From contig SAQR01000025.1 of the NCBI GenBank assembly GCA_004020365.1, positions 11,211-64,512 on the forward strand: a stretch of DNA of 53,302 nucleotides, read 5' to 3'. Of the stretch, positions 10,482-19,462 are shown one piece after another; the first letter of the stretch is position 1, and each line of letters begins with the position of its first letter. Source of the DNA: Mesorhizobium sp. Lineage in GTDB: Bacteria; Pseudomonadota; Alphaproteobacteria; Rhizobiales; Rhizobiaceae. A program made the translations under genes and the position numbers. The notes beneath the pieces were generated by a model. That model worked only from the letters and a program-made list of their open reading frames with translations. It was not told the DNA's origin and did no database searches.

Positions 10482-11932
10482 GCGGCGTGCTCCTGGAGCG
10501 CGGCGCGGACCTCCTCATGGTCGGAAAAATGCAGCGTCTCGGCGCCGATGGTCTGGCCTTCCTCATGCCCCTTGCCGGCCACGATCAGCGTGTCGCCGGC
10601 ATGGAGCATGGCGACTGCCTGGTGGATCGCCTTGCGCCGGTCGCCGATCTCGATGGCGCCCGGTGCAGCGGCAAGGATCGCGGAGCGGATCGTTTCGGGC
10701 ACTTCCGAGCGCGGATTGTCGTCGGTGACGATGACGACATCGGCGAGCCGCGTGGCGATCTCGCCCATGATCGGCCGCTTGCCGCGGTCGCGGTCGCCGC
10801 CGCAGCCGAACACGACGATGACGCGGCCGGTGGTGAACGGCCGCACCGAGGCCAGCACGTTTTCCAGCGCGTCCGGCTTGTGCGCGTAATCGACATAGAC
10901 CGGCGCACCGTTGGCAGTGGTGCCAACAAGGTCTAGCCGGCCCGGGGCGCCCTTCAATTTCTCCAACGCCATCAGGGCTTTGGCGGCAGGTGTTCCAGTG
11001 GAGATGGCGAGGCCCGCCGAAACCAGGGCATTGGCGATCTGGAAATCGCCGGCCAGCGGCAGGTCGACCTCGTGGAGAACGCCATCGACTTCCACCTCGG
11101 CACGCTGGCGGTGGCGCTCGTGCTCGACCCGCTTCAGTGTCAGGAACTCGCCGTGGCGGCCAACCGTCAGCACATCCAGTCCCGCGGCCCTTGCCGCCAG
11201 TATCGTCGGCTCCGACCAGGGATCGTCGGCAAAGATGACGGCCGGCGCGCCCTTCGGCAGCAGCGCCTCGAACAGGCGCAGCTTGGCGCGGTGATAGTGC
11301 TCGACTGTCGGATGATAGTCCATGTGATCGCGGCCGAGATTGGTGAACCCGCCGGCTGCGAGCTTCACGCCGTCAAGCCGGCGCTGATCGAGACCATGGC
11401 TGGAGGCCTCCATCGATGCGTGGGTGACGCCGGCATCCGCCAGTTCGCGCAGCAGCCTGTGCAGGTCGACCGGGTCGGGGGTGGTCAGCGAGCCGTACTC
11501 GTTGCGGCGCGGCGCCACCACGCCGGTTGTGCCGATCGAAGCAGCGGCAAAGCCTGCCTGCTCCCAGATCTGCCTGGTGAAAGCCGCAACCGATGTCTTG
11601 CCGCTGGTGCCGGTCACCGCGACCATGGTTTGCGGCTGCCTGCCGAAGTAGCGGGCCGCACTCAGCGCCAGCGCCAGGCGCGGATCGTCGACGGCGAAAA
11701 CCGGCACCGGCAGTCCGGTGACGGCGCTGCCCTTGCCGGCCACGATCGCTGCGGCGCCGCGCTTGGCGGCATCGGCGGCATAGGCCGCGCCATCGGTCTT
11801 GAGGCCAGCGAGCGCGAAGAAGACCACGCCCGGTCCTACCTGGCGGGAATCCGAAGAAATCCCGGTAACCTCCGTATCGAAGGACGCTGTCCCCTCGACA
11901 GGCAGGATACCGGCTAGGTCTTTCAGCTTCAT
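10478..11932 (-). CDS. murE: UDP-N-acetylmuramoyl-L-alanyl-D-glutamate--2,6-diaminopimelate ligase
   Basis: Adds meso-diaminopimelate to UDP-MurNAc-L-Ala-D-Glu; cytoplasmic. The 484 residues include [17 protein letters not shown], the P-loop TGTSGKTS (107-114), the [12 protein letters not shown] motif, the [10 protein letters not shown] motif, [11 protein letters not shown], and [14 protein letters not shown]. The DNPR signature identifies meso-DAP rather than lysine as the substrate, as expected for a Gram-negative. The gene overlaps murF by four bases; a 54-base gap separates it from ftsI upstream. Confidence 0.97.
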   Translation of the reverse strand: MKLKDLAGILPVEGTASFDTEVTGISSDSRQVGPGVVFFALAGLKTDGAAYAADAAKRGAAAIVAGKGSAVTGLPVPVFAVDDPRLALALSAARYFGRQPQTMVAVTGTSGKTSVAAFTRQIWEQAGFAAASIGTTGVVAPRRNEYGSLTTPDPVDLHRLLRELADAGVTHASMEASSHGLDQRRLDGVKLAAGGFTNLGRDHMDYHPTVEHYHRAKLRLFEALLPKGAPAVIFADDPWSEPTILAARAAGLDVLTVGRHGEFLTLKRVEHERHRQRAEVEVDGVLHEVDLPLAGDFQIANALVSAGLAISTGTPAAKALMALEKLKGAPGRLDLVGTTANGAPVYVDYAHKPDALENVLASVRPFTTGRVIVVFGCGGDRDRGKRPIMGEIATRLADVVIVTDDNPRSEVPETIRSAILAAAPGAIEIGDRRKAIHQAVAMLHAGDTLIVAGKGHEEGQTIGAETLHFSDHEEVRAALQEHAA

Positions 11933-11986
11933 CGAACCCCGTTCATAGCAACAAAATAGCGCGCAGTTGCCGGCGCGCCGTCAGAA

Positions 11987-13714
11987 TCACTGATAGGAAA
12001 CCAGCGTTGCGCCATTTTCATGGCTGAAATCTGGCTTCACGCCAAGCATGGAAGCCGAACGTCGGATAATGTTTGCAGCCATGACGCCAGCATTCGAGGC
12101 GGCCGTCGCACCCATGCCGGGTTTTTCCGGCTTCGGTTCGTCGGCGATGGTAAGCACGATGTATTGCGGATCGTCCATCGGGAAAGCCGCGACGAAGGCG
12201 TTGAAGTTCTTGTCCTTCGAGTAGCGGCCGTTGACAACCTTCTCGGCCGTTCCGGTCTTGCCGCCGACGCGATAACCTGGAACCCTGGCGTTCCTGCCTG
12301 AGCCTTTCTCGGCATTGAGTGCGTAGAGATAGCGCATGTTCTCGGAGGTCTTGTCGCTGACGACTTTCCTGGCCACCGACATCGCCTGTTCCTGCGCGCG
12401 TCTCAGGAATGTCGGCTGGATCAGATAGCCGCCGTTCATCAGCGCCGCACAGCCGACCGCCGTCTGCAGCGGCGTCGTCGACACACCGTGACCGAAGGCG
12501 ATGGTGATCGAATGGACCTGTTTCCAGACTTTGGGCTCGGTCGGGCGGGCGACCTCAGGCAGTTCCGTCTGCATTCTCTCGAGGATGCCGAGGCGATGCA
12601 GGAATTCGCGGTGCCCCTCGATGCCAACCGCTTCGGCTTCCTTGGCCGAACCGATGTTGGACGAATAGATGAACACTTCGGGCACCGACAGCACCCGGGA
12701 CTTGCCGTGAAAATCATGGATGGTCTGGCGGCCGATCCTGATCGGGCGCGTGGCGTCGAAACGGCTTTCCAGCGTCACTTTGCCGGAATCGAGCGCCATG
12801 GCGGTGGTAAAGCTCTTCAAGGTCGAGCCCATCTCGTAGAGCCCGGCCGACATGCGGTTCAAGCGGTCCTTGTCGTGCGCGTTATAGGGGTTGTTCGGAT
12901 CGAAGTCCGGAACCGAGGCCATCGCGATCACTTCGCCGGTCTTGACGTTGAGAACGACGGCGCCCGCTGCGATTGCGCGGTATTTTTCCATGCCGGTGGC
13001 GACCTCGTCACGCACGATATGCTGGACGCGCAGGTCGATCGACAGCTGCACAGGCTTCAGATCCTTGGCCACCGCCAGGCCGGACGCCTGAAGATCGCTC
13101 AGACCCTGTTCGTCGATGTATTTCTCCATGCCGGAGATGCCCTGATTGTCGATGTTGGTGAGGCCGACAATGTAGGACGAGGTTTCGCCGGCCGGGTAGA
13201 AGCGGCGCTTTTCGGTGCGGAAGCCGATGCCGGGAATGCCGAGCTGCAGAATGTCAGATTGTTGCTTGGGCGTCAGTTGCCGCTGCAGCCAGACGAAGCC
13301 GGCGCCGCTCTTCAGCTTGTGATAGGTCTGCTCGTAGTCGATTTCGGGAAGCACCGTCGCCAGTTTTTCGATCGCCTCGTCGGCGTCGACAATGCGGCGC
13401 GGTTCGGCAAACAGCGACGCCGTCTTGATGTCGGTCGCCAGAACTTCGCCATTGCGGTCGACGATGTCGGGCCGCGAAGCCGTCACCCGGCTCTGCGGAC
13501 CGCCGGACAGGTCGGGGTTCTGGAAACCAAGATAGACCAGCCGCCCGGTGATGGTCAGATAGATGCCGAAAAACACTGCCATCGTCATCACGACGCGGGT
13601 CCTGCCCTTGCCGCCGGTCGCCTTGCGGGCGCCTTCGACCACAATCGATCCGTCGTCGCCGGACTTGGCGCGGCGCGTCAGCAGACTGGCGAGCACTGGA
13701 AGTCTGGCGATCAT
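11987..13714 (-). CDS. ftsI: Septal penicillin-binding protein FtsI (PBP3), peptidoglycan transpeptidase
   Basis: Class B penicillin-binding protein that cross-links septal peptidoglycan in partnership with FtsW. The 575-residue product has a basic cytoplasmic tail, one membrane segment (about 41-62), a pedestal domain beginning ASRPDIVDRNGEVLATD, and a transpeptidase domain. The active-site motifs are all present: STLK at 297-300 (catalytic serine), SSN at about 350-352, and KTGT at 485-488. ATG 13714 forms an ATGA overlap with the ftsL stop. Confidence 0.96.
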   Translation of the reverse strand: MIARLPVLASLLTRRAKSGDDGSIVVEGARKATGGKGRTRVVMTMAVFFGIYLTITGRLVYLGFQNPDLSGGPQSRVTASRPDIVDRNGEVLATDIKTASLFAEPRRIVDADEAIEKLATVLPEIDYEQTYHKLKSGAGFVWLQRQLTPKQQSDILQLGIPGIGFRTEKRRFYPAGETSSYIVGLTNIDNQGISGMEKYIDEQGLSDLQASGLAVAKDLKPVQLSIDLRVQHIVRDEVATGMEKYRAIAAGAVVLNVKTGEVIAMASVPDFDPNNPYNAHDKDRLNRMSAGLYEMGSTLKSFTTAMALDSGKVTLESRFDATRPIRIGRQTIHDFHGKSRVLSVPEVFIYSSNIGSAKEAEAVGIEGHREFLHRLGILERMQTELPEVARPTEPKVWKQVHSITIAFGHGVSTTPLQTAVGCAALMNGGYLIQPTFLRRAQEQAMSVARKVVSDKTSENMRYLYALNAEKGSGRNARVPGYRVGGKTGTAEKVVNGRYSKDKNFNAFVAAFPMDDPQYIVLTIADEPKPEKPGMGATAASNAGVMAANIIRRSASMLGVKPDFSHENGATLVSYQ

Positions 13715-14106
13715 TGGACGATGCCTCCGGTGACCACGGGGTCCTTGCCGCCCAATGGTCCCTTGCCGGAATTGTCGGCCATGCCGCCCAGCGGCTGCGA
13801 CGAAAGGTCCTCGATGGTAAGGGGTTTTGCCGGCAGATCGTCCAGCCCGATGATCTGGCGGGCGCTGACCGGCTCGAGCTCGAGTTGCGATTTATAGATC
13901 TCAGCCAGCTTTTGCAGGCGCGACGGTTGGGTAAGCAGGCTCCAGTCCGCCTTCAGGAGATCGATCGTATCCTCCTCATAGCGGATCTGCGCCTGGATCT
14001 TGTGCACCGCCGCCAATTGTTCCTCGGCCTCGCGCTTGGTCTTGAAGGTCAAGGCCGCGGCCGAAACCATGACGGCGATAAGGACTATGTCGCTTGTACG
14101 AAACAC
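13711..14106 (-). CDS. ftsL: Cell division protein FtsL-like (GTG start)
   Basis: Small bitopic divisome protein of the FtsB/L/Q subcomplex. The 131-residue product starts VFRTSDIVLIAVMVSAAAL, a membrane segment at about 6-22. A heptad-like coiled-coil region follows (KREAEEQLAAVHKIQAQI to KADWSLLTQPSRLQKLAE), then a Pro/Gly-rich C-terminus. GTG 14106 was chosen because GAGAGGTGAG precedes it and because the upstream in-frame extension to 14271 lies inside rsmH. FtsL sequences are poorly conserved, so the call relies mainly on topology, the TQPSRLQKLA motif and position between rsmH and ftsI. Confidence 0.88.
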   Translation of the reverse strand: MFRTSDIVLIAVMVSAAALTFKTKREAEEQLAAVHKIQAQIRYEEDTIDLLKADWSLLTQPSRLQKLAEIYKSQLELEPVSARQIIGLDDLPAKPLTIEDLSSQPLGGMADNSGKGPLGGKDPVVTGGIVQ

Positions 14107-14110
14107 GTGC

Positions 14111-15142
14111 TCACCTCTCTCCCGACCGATTGACGCCGGGAAGTTTTGGCTCAGGAAGTTTTGGAAGACCGAAAATCGAAAAATCGCCGGCGCGCGCCGG
14201 CGCGTCGGTGCGGATCGCAGCGCGCAGCCTTGCCGAGCGCGCCCGTGGATTGGCCGATATCTCGGCCTCACCGGGCGTCACGCCGCTGCCTATCTTTTTG
14301 AAGGTGGCGCTGCGCGCTTGCGCCTCGGGCAGGTGCCGCGATCCGGTCGCTGCATCGGCGCGATCGGCGATGAAGCGCTTGACGATACGGTCTTCGAGGG
14401 AGTGGAACGTCACCACGGCCAGCCGCCCGCCCGGTTTCAGCACGCGTTCAGCCGCAAACAACGCTTTGGCCAGTTCGCCGAGTTCGTTGTTGACGAAAAT
14501 GCGCAGCGCCTGAAAGACGCGGGTCGCCGGATGGATCTTGTCCTTCGGCGCGCGGCCGATATGCGTCTCAATGGCGTCGGCAAGGTCGAGCGTGCGCTCG
14601 AACGGATGTTTTTCGCGACGGCTTTCGATCATGCGGGCGATGCGGCCGGCATGGCGCTCTTCGCCAAGAAACCCGAAGATGCGGGCAAGATCGCCCACCT
14701 TGAAAGAGTTGACGACATCGGCGGCGCTCAGGCCAGCTTGCGCCATGCGCATATCGAGCGGTCCGTCGGCACGGAACGAAAAACCGCGCTCCGCCTGATC
14801 GATCTGCATGGAGGAGATGCCGATGTCGAGCACGACGCCGTCAGCGCTTTCGACATGCTCGTCCAATGTCGAGAACGGCGCCTGGACGAGCCGAAGCCTG
14901 CCGCCCGATTGTTGCTCGAGATCACGACCGGCAGCAATCGCATCCGGATCGCGGTCGATCGCGACAACCGAGGCGCCGCGCGCCAGAATGGCTTTGGTGT
15001 AGCCGCCAGCGCCGAAGGTGCCGTCGACGACCACCTCGCCCGTTTTGGGCGAAAGCGCCTCCAGCACTTCGGCAAGGAGGACCGGAATGTGACGGACCGG
15101 TCCGCCAACGGCGTGAGGGTCATCGCCGTAGCCCGCCATCAT
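14111..15142 (-). CDS. rsmH: 16S rRNA (cytosine(1402)-N(4))-methyltransferase
   Basis: SAM-dependent methyltransferase (formerly MraW) acting on C1402 of 16S rRNA. The 343-residue product begins [23 protein letters not shown]. It has the SAM motif [13 protein letters not shown] (about 38-50), [58 protein letters not shown] and [15 protein letters not shown] 15142 makes an ATGA overlap with the mraZ stop. A much longer in-frame opening upstream to 15790 runs antiparallel-free through mraZ and has no family similarity, so it was rejected. Confidence 0.96.
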   Translation of the reverse strand: MMAGYGDDPHAVGGPVRHIPVLLAEVLEALSPKTGEVVVDGTFGAGGYTKAILARGASVVAIDRDPDAIAAGRDLEQQSGGRLRLVQAPFSTLDEHVESADGVVLDIGISSMQIDQAERGFSFRADGPLDMRMAQAGLSAADVVNSFKVGDLARIFGFLGEERHAGRIARMIESRREKHPFERTLDLADAIETHIGRAPKDKIHPATRVFQALRIFVNNELGELAKALFAAERVLKPGGRLAVVTFHSLEDRIVKRFIADRADAATGSRHLPEAQARSATFKKIGSGVTPGEAEISANPRARSARLRAAIRTDAPARAGDFSIFGLPKLPEPKLPGVNRSGER

Positions 15143-15597
15143 TCCGGCCGCTCCCCAGGCTTCGTCCCCTGCCGAAGTTGCAAAAGCCGGGCGCGTGCTT
15201 CCGCACCATAAGCGGTGAGCCGTCCAGGTTCCCAGATCTGAAAGAAATTGCCGCGACCGACAAACGCCGCTTCCGCCGAAATGCCGGTGTGCTCGCGGAT
15301 GAAATCGGTCATCGAGATACGGCCGTCCTGATCGAGCCTGAGAAATGTCCCATCGCCGTGGCAGAAGAACGACATGTCGTCCGCCGTCTGCAGGAAGGGG
15401 TCTTCCTGGGCGATGCGCTGCTCGTAGCGGTCGAGCAGGTCGAGCCCGCCGACATCCATCGCCGGGCGATCCAGGCAGCGCAGCGCATAAAGTTCCGAAT
15501 AGCCGCGTTTCTGCACAACCGCACGGAAATGCGCTGGAACGGACACCCGTCCCTTCGCATCGATCCTGTTCACCGCGCTTGACAGAAACCGGTCCAT
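15139..15597 (-). CDS. mraZ: Transcriptional regulator MraZ
   Basis: DNA-binding protein with two SpoVT/AbrB-like halves that regulates its own dcw operon in several bacteria. The 152 residues show the first half with [16 protein letters not shown] (about 10-25) and the second with [20 protein letters not shown] and GNFFQIWEP. It is the first gene of the dcw cluster, and its stop overlaps the rsmH start. I looked for the TGGG-repeat operator known from E. coli in the leader and did not find a convincing one. Confidence 0.95.
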   Translation of the reverse strand: MDRFLSSAVNRIDAKGRVSVPAHFRAVVQKRGYSELYALRCLDRPAMDVGGLDLLDRYEQRIAQEDPFLQTADDMSFFCHGDGTFLRLDQDGRISMTDFIREHTGISAEAAFVGRGNFFQIWEPGRLTAYGAEARARLLQLRQGTKPGERPE

Positions 15598-15999
15598 TAC
15601 GCGTTACGGCCGCTTGCGCCGCCGCACCCCTCTGCATCTTCCCGCCCGCGCCGCCCCGGCGCGGTCCCTGCCCAAAACTCACTTCGTTCCAGGCGAAAAC
15701 AAGCAAACGCGCAGCCGCCGCGGCTGCCCGATTGGCGTACGCTTCACCCTGACGCGGAACGAAGGCTTGAATGTCCGAATGGGATATCATGGGGCAATAT
15801 GGGCGTCAACGGGATTAGGCTTCACAAACACGCGCCACAACCGATGAGGGCAGCTATGACCGCACTCCCGTGTTTATGCTCCATTAAGCCTAACGAAGCG
15901 TTTAGAGCGGTTTTCCGGCGTGGTTCGGCGCTTGCCTGCCGGTGTCACCCGGCATAGCGTCTGCGCATCCTTCTCCTCAAAGTCAGGGTTCGAAAAACG
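15598..15999. other. Divergent intergenic region between mraZ and the PLP enzyme gene
   Basis: About 400 bases between the divergent starts at 15597 (minus) and 16000 (plus). It contains the candidate dcw promoter at 15781-15809 and a GC-rich mraZ leader. No supported coding sequence, repeat or RNA gene was seen. Short open frames here are by-products of high GC. Confidence 0.6.
15781..15809 (-). promoter_or_regulatory. Putative sigma70-type promoter of the dcw cluster
   Basis: On the minus strand there is TTGACG (15809-15804), a 17-base spacer and TATCCC (15786-15781). The -35 matches the alphaproteobacterial consensus well and the -10 is moderate. It lies about 185 bases before the mraZ ATG, which leaves room for an untranslated leader. 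This is a prediction from sequence only. Confidence 0.45.
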
Positions 16000-17115
16000 A
16001 TGTCCGAAACAGCGAAGTCGCGCGCCGCCACCCTCGCCCATTTGCGTGGCGTCAAGCTCGCCAAGGGCGATCCGGTTTCGCTGCCGCTGACCATGACAAC
16101 CACTTTCCATCTGCCCGGCAACCCGGCCGGCGTCAGCCAGTACGGGCGCTACGACAACCCGACATGGGAGGCGGTGGAAGACATGCTCGGCCACCTTGAG
16201 GACGCGCCGTCCGTAGCGTTCCCGTCGGGCATGGCCGCGATCGCGGCGGTCTTCTTCGCGCTGCTCAAGGCAGGCGATCGCGTCCTGTTGCCGTCCGATG
16301 GCTACTACACGCCGCGCCTGCTTGCCGAGCGCTTCCTCAAGCCTTTCGACGTCCCGTTCGACACGCGACCGACCAAGTCGTTTGTGGACGGCGGTTTTTC
16401 CGGCTACCGGCTGGTGTTCGTCGAGACCCCATCCAATCCCGGGTTGGACATTTGCGACCTGGCCGGCGTGGCGCGGCTTGCGCACGAGGCCGGCGCGCTG
16501 GTCGTCGCCGACAACACCACGATGACGCCTTACGGTCAGCGTCCGCTCGATCTCGGCGCCGATATCGTCGTTGCTGCTGACACCAAGGCGCCCAATGGCC
16601 ATTCCGACGCGCTGTTCGGCCATGTCGCCAGCCGTGACGCCGGCATCATCACTGCCATCCGCGACTGGCGCAAACTGTCGGGCTCCATCCCCGGACCATT
16701 CGAAGCCTGGCTGGTCCATCGAGGCCTCGAGACACTGGAAGTTCGCTTTGACCGCATGTGCAAATCGGCCGAACTGATCGCCCGACGCCTGACAAATCAT
16801 CGGGCCGTGAAATCCGTCCGCTTTCCTGGACTGGAGGATGACCCTTCGCACAATCTGGCAACCACCCAGATGGAACGTTTCGGCTTCCTTGTCGGCCTCG
16901 ACCTGGGCAGTGAAGCCAGGGCCGAAGCGTTCATCGGCGCCTGCGCCCTGATCCAGCCGGCGACCTCCTTCGGCGGCGTCCACTCTTCGGCCGAGCGGCG
17001 CGCCCGCTGGGGTGATGCGGTGCCTCCCGGCTTCGTTCGCCTGTCGGTCGGCTGCGAGCCGGTGGAAGCGCTTTGGCAGGCGATCGAGGCGTCGCTGGAC
17101 GGCTTAGGCGCTTGA
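16000..17115 (+). CDS. Cys/Met-metabolism PLP-dependent enzyme (cystathionine gamma-lyase/synthase family)
   Basis: Fold-type I PLP enzyme of the cystathionine gamma-synthase/gamma-lyase family, acting in transsulfuration or sulfur amino acid breakdown. The 371 residues show YGRYDNPTWEAVEDMLGHLE, AFPSGMAAIAAVF, VFVETPSNPGLDICDL, VVADNTTMTPYGQRPL and the PLP lysine K196 in ADTKAPNGHSD. The C-terminal FVRLSVGCEPVEALWQ is also typical. It is slightly shorter than the usual 380-400 residues. The sequence does not separate lyase from synthase activity. It stands alone, divergent from the dcw cluster and convergent with the toxin gene. Confidence 0.88.
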   Translation: MSETAKSRAATLAHLRGVKLAKGDPVSLPLTMTTTFHLPGNPAGVSQYGRYDNPTWEAVEDMLGHLEDAPSVAFPSGMAAIAAVFFALLKAGDRVLLPSDGYYTPRLLAERFLKPFDVPFDTRPTKSFVDGGFSGYRLVFVETPSNPGLDICDLAGVARLAHEAGALVVADNTTMTPYGQRPLDLGADIVVAADTKAPNGHSDALFGHVASRDAGIITAIRDWRKLSGSIPGPFEAWLVHRGLETLEVRFDRMCKSAELIARRLTNHRAVKSVRFPGLEDDPSHNLATTQMERFGFLVGLDLGSEARAEAFIGACALIQPATSFGGVHSSAERRARWGDAVPPGFVRLSVGCEPVEALWQAIEASLDGLGA

Positions 17116-17124
17116 ACAAACCGA

Positions 17125-17418
17125 TCAGGAAGCCAGATCGTCGGCTTCGATATTGCGCCGGCCATGCAGCACACGCAGGATCTCGACAGCATCCTCGCCG
17201 ACACGGTACAAGGTGAGGTATTCGCCGACGACCAGATGGCGGATGCCGGGCGCAATGTCTTCGCGCGGCGCGCCTGAGAAAGGATGAAGGGTCAGCAAAT
17301 CCCAACGGCTCTCCAGGATATCCACGAGGCGGATCGCCGCATCAGGATTGCGTTCGGCAATGTAGTCGCCGATGAGTTCAAGGTCGATTACTGCCTGAGG
17401 AAGCAGGCGGTATTTCAC
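17125..17418 (-). CDS. ParE/RelE-superfamily toxin
   Basis: 97-residue protein of the ParE-like toxin fold: RLLPQAVIDLELIGDYIAERNPDAAIRLVDILESRW, then the strand region GIRHLVVGEYLTLYRVGEDAVEILRVLHGRRN. The family includes gyrase poisons (ParE) and ribosome-dependent mRNases (RelE), and the sequence alone does not decide the target. ATG 17418 makes an ATGA overlap with the antitoxin stop, the usual coupled arrangement. The reading frame appears intact. Confidence 0.88.
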   Translation of the reverse strand: MKYRLLPQAVIDLELIGDYIAERNPDAAIRLVDILESRWDLLTLHPFSGAPREDIAPGIRHLVVGEYLTLYRVGEDAVEILRVLHGRRNIEADDLAS

Positions 17419-17699
17419 TCCTCAAGGCCCTTGGCCTCGGCCATTTTCAGATACTTGGCGCGTAGTCGTTCCATGATTGGCCGCCCGTCCAGCGCCGGAC
17501 CGCTGTCGATCCCCTCCTGCACCAGCGTGCGCAACTCCTCGACCGTGTAGCCGTGCAAGTCACGGCGGTCCTTCCATTGCCTGAGTGCGTCGCGGATCAC
17601 CTCACTCGCCGAAGCATATTCGCCGGCGGCGACCACATCGTCGACCGCCGCCGCCAGTTCCGGCGAAAGCGTGATGCTGCGTTTGTCGACCTGACCCAT
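17415..17699 (-). CDS. ParD-type ribbon-helix-helix antitoxin
   Basis: 94-residue antitoxin gene directly upstream of and overlapping the toxin. The N-terminal DKRSITLSPELAAAVDDVVAAGEYASASEVIRDALRQWKDR is a ParD/CopG-like ribbon-helix-helix DNA-binding domain with the SASEVIRDAL signature. The C-terminal part (LRAKYLKMAEAKG) is the likely toxin-binding segment. Autoregulation of the pair is expected from the family. A repeat of the TGCATGTC family starts 28 bases upstream of its ATG. Confidence 0.88.
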   Translation of the reverse strand: MGQVDKRSITLSPELAAAVDDVVAAGEYASASEVIRDALRQWKDRRDLHGYTVEELRTLVQEGIDSGPALDGRPIMERLRAKYLKMAEAKGLEE

Positions 17700-17726
17700 G
17701 GTGCGCTCCTGATACCACCCGCGCTA

Positions 17727-17836
17727 ATGCATGTCGCGCAAAGTGTGCAGCGGTTCTGCGATAACGACATGCATAAACAACAACCTAAAGCGCGTCGAAC
17801 GCGACGCGCTTTAGCAAGGTACGATTTAATCGCACC
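17727..17836. repeat. TGCATGTC-bounded intergenic palindromic repeat, copy 1
   Basis: The core 17727-17774 begins ATGCATGTCG and ends CGACATGCAT, with inner sequence GCGCAAAGTGTGCAGCGG partly pairing to CTGCGATAA. It is followed by a second hairpin at 17785-17814 (CTAAAGCGCG ... CGCGCTTTAG) and a third imperfect one at 17818-17836 (GGTACGAT / ATCGCACC). Related cores occur at 29347-29395 and 35930-36003. It is a mosaic-type rhizobial intergenic repeat with no coding potential. Confidence 0.8.
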
Positions 17837-17974
17837 ACTTTCAAGAAACACTTGCTTCACGCACAGCCCAGTGAAAGCTGATTCAGTCAATGAAGCGCCT
17901 GAACCAGCAAGCGCGCCCGAAGACGCAACCTGCTGATATCAGGGAGTTTCCTTGTAGAATCTGGACGAAAATTG

Positions 17975-18370
17975 CCAGCTGGCCTGTAAGCCGGGTTCTG
18001 TATGGCCCTCGCCCCTTGCGGCGCGAGAACGTGGCGGCCATTCATCTTGGACGCATGTCGCCATGCGCCTCATGCAACCTACCCGGGCGGTGAGCCGGAA
18101 ACAGCCCTCGAGGGTTTCCCCTCGCACCGCCCCTATTCGGTCTTGCTCCCGGTGGGGTTTACCGTGCCGCTCCTGTTGCCAGTCGCGCGGTGGGCTCTTA
18201 CCCCACCCTTTCACCCTTACCACGACGGATCGTGGCGGTTTGCTTTCTGTGGCACTTTCCCTAGGGTCGCCCCCGCCGGCCATTAACCGGCACCGTGTCT
18301 CCATGGAGCCCGGACTTTCCTCACCCGCAGCCTTTCGGCTTCGCGGGTACGGCCGCCCGGCCAGCTGGCA
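17975..18370 (-). ncRNA. rnpB: RNase P RNA component (class A)
   Basis: Catalytic RNA of RNase P, which trims tRNA 5' ends. On the minus strand the 5' end CCAGCTGGCCGGGCGGCC pairs with the 3' end CAGGCCAGCTGG to make helix P1. The universally conserved GAGGAAAGTCCGGGCTCC lies at 18322-18305. Further conserved pieces are GGTAAGGGTGAAAGGGTG, GAGGGGAAACCCTCGAGG and the 3' ACAGAACCCGGCTTACAGG. The length of about 395 nt suits an alphaproteobacterial class A RNA. The ends are estimated from the P1 pairing and may be off by a few bases. Open frames on both strands across this interval are artefacts. Confidence 0.96.
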
Positions 18371-18375
18371 AGGCG

Positions 18376-18404
18376 TATAAAGGGATTCACATTCGAAAAC
18401 GCAA
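18376..18404 (-). promoter_or_regulatory. Putative rnpB promoter
   Basis: On the minus strand TTGCGT (18404-18399), a 17-base spacer and TTTATA (18381-18376) lie just before the inferred 5' end of the RNase P RNA at about 18370, which is the right distance for a start site. Prediction from sequence only. Confidence 0.5.
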
Positions 18405-18427
18405 ACAAAAAAGCAGGTCCCGGTCTA

Positions 18428-19279
18428 TTACGCCGGCGCTCCAAGCGCGGCCAACTGCACTTTGACCTTGCCGCAATAGGCCGCGGAAATCGGGTTCATC
18501 CGCTTGGCGCCATGGCCGGCATTGTATTTCAGGATCGTGCCGCAGGTCGTGCCGTCGCCGAGGTTCTGCGCCATGGCGAGGTATTTCATGCCGTATTTGA
18601 TGTTGGTCTCGGGATCGTGGAGACCCTTGATCGAGCCGCTGTAACCCATCATCCGCGCCGTCGACGGCTTGATCTGCATCAGGCCGATCTCGCCGGCGCG
18701 GCCGACCTGGTTCGGCTGAAACCTGCTCTCGATCATGATGACGGCCTTGGCGAGCGAGACCGGCACACCATTGCTGGCCGCATGACGCTCGATGATCGTC
18801 GAATACTGGCCGCTATCGCCAGCGGCCGCCGGCTTCGGTGCCGCCGCCGCCCGGCTATGCCGGCCGATCGACGCCGTCGTCGCCTGGTCGATGCGGGCCC
18901 TGTTGCGCTTCACCTGCCGTCTGGAGACTTCCTTATGAGCAAGGACTGGCTTCTTTGCAACGACCGGCTTCTTTGCAACCACTGCCCTCTTTGCAACGGC
19001 TGGCTTCTTTGCAGACACTGCCTTCTTTGCAGACACCTTTTCCGCCTTTGCGGATGCTGGCTTTTTCGCCTTCACCGCAGCAGCAGCTTTTTTCGCCTTT
19101 GCGGAGGCTGTCCTTTTTTCCCCGGCGTCTTGGCCGGCTTTCGGCGTGGCAGTCTTGTCGGATGCGGAAATGAAACCCTGGTCGGCTCGCTGGCTCAAAG
19201 GCGCGCCATTGGCCGCACCGATGGCAAAAGTCATTACGCCGGCAGCAACAGCTGCCGTTAAAACGGTCAATTTCTGCAT
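18428..19279 (-). CDS. Lytic transglycosylase (SLT domain) with lysine-rich linker
   Basis: Periplasmic enzyme that cleaves peptidoglycan glycan strands to 1,6-anhydro-MurNAc ends. The 283 residues have a signal peptide (about 1-26), a low-complexity Ala/Lys-rich linker (about 43-128, with repeats such as VAKKPVVAKKP and VSAKKAVSAKKP), and a C-terminal SLT domain (about 155-275). Catalytic Glu184 lies in IMIESRFQPN, followed by GEIGLMQIKPSTARMMG and YNAGHGAKR. The linker resembles histone-H1-like tails and could bind anionic wall or DNA polymers, but that is speculative. The underlying DNA is itself repetitive. Confidence 0.92.
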   Translation of the reverse strand: MQKLTVLTAAVAAGVMTFAIGAANGAPLSQRADQGFISASDKTATPKAGQDAGEKRTASAKAKKAAAAVKAKKPASAKAEKVSAKKAVSAKKPAVAKRAVVAKKPVVAKKPVLAHKEVSRRQVKRNRARIDQATTASIGRHSRAAAAPKPAAAGDSGQYSTIIERHAASNGVPVSLAKAVIMIESRFQPNQVGRAGEIGLMQIKPSTARMMGYSGSIKGLHDPETNIKYGMKYLAMAQNLGDGTTCGTILKYNAGHGAKRMNPISAAYCGKVKVQLAALGAPA

Positions 19280-19462
19280 GGGATCCTGTTCTGTTTGAAC
19301 CGCGCGAAGAACTTCACGCAGCTACGCCAATCAACGTCGGAACATTTGGGAGGCTGTAGGTCCGACAACTTGCACGGATCGCCTTTGACGGCCGAATTGG
19401 CGGCAAAAAAGGCAAGGCAAGTCACTTTAGGTGACAGGCTGTAACTTACAGTCAAGAAAAGA

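Noticed and set aside
15598-15780. MraZ operator (repeated TGGG boxes) in the mraZ leader
   Set aside because: Only scattered G-runs such as TTTTGGGCAGGGA are present, without the regular spacing of known MraZ sites.
15143-15790. N-terminal extension of rsmH through mraZ
   Set aside because: It overlaps mraZ completely in another frame and lacks similarity; the ATGA junction at 15142 is a natural start.
17939-18380. Open frames on both strands between 17.9 and 18.4 kb
   Set aside because: The interval is the RNase P RNA gene, with P1 pairing and the conserved GAGGAAAGTCCGGGCTCC box, so the frames are chance.
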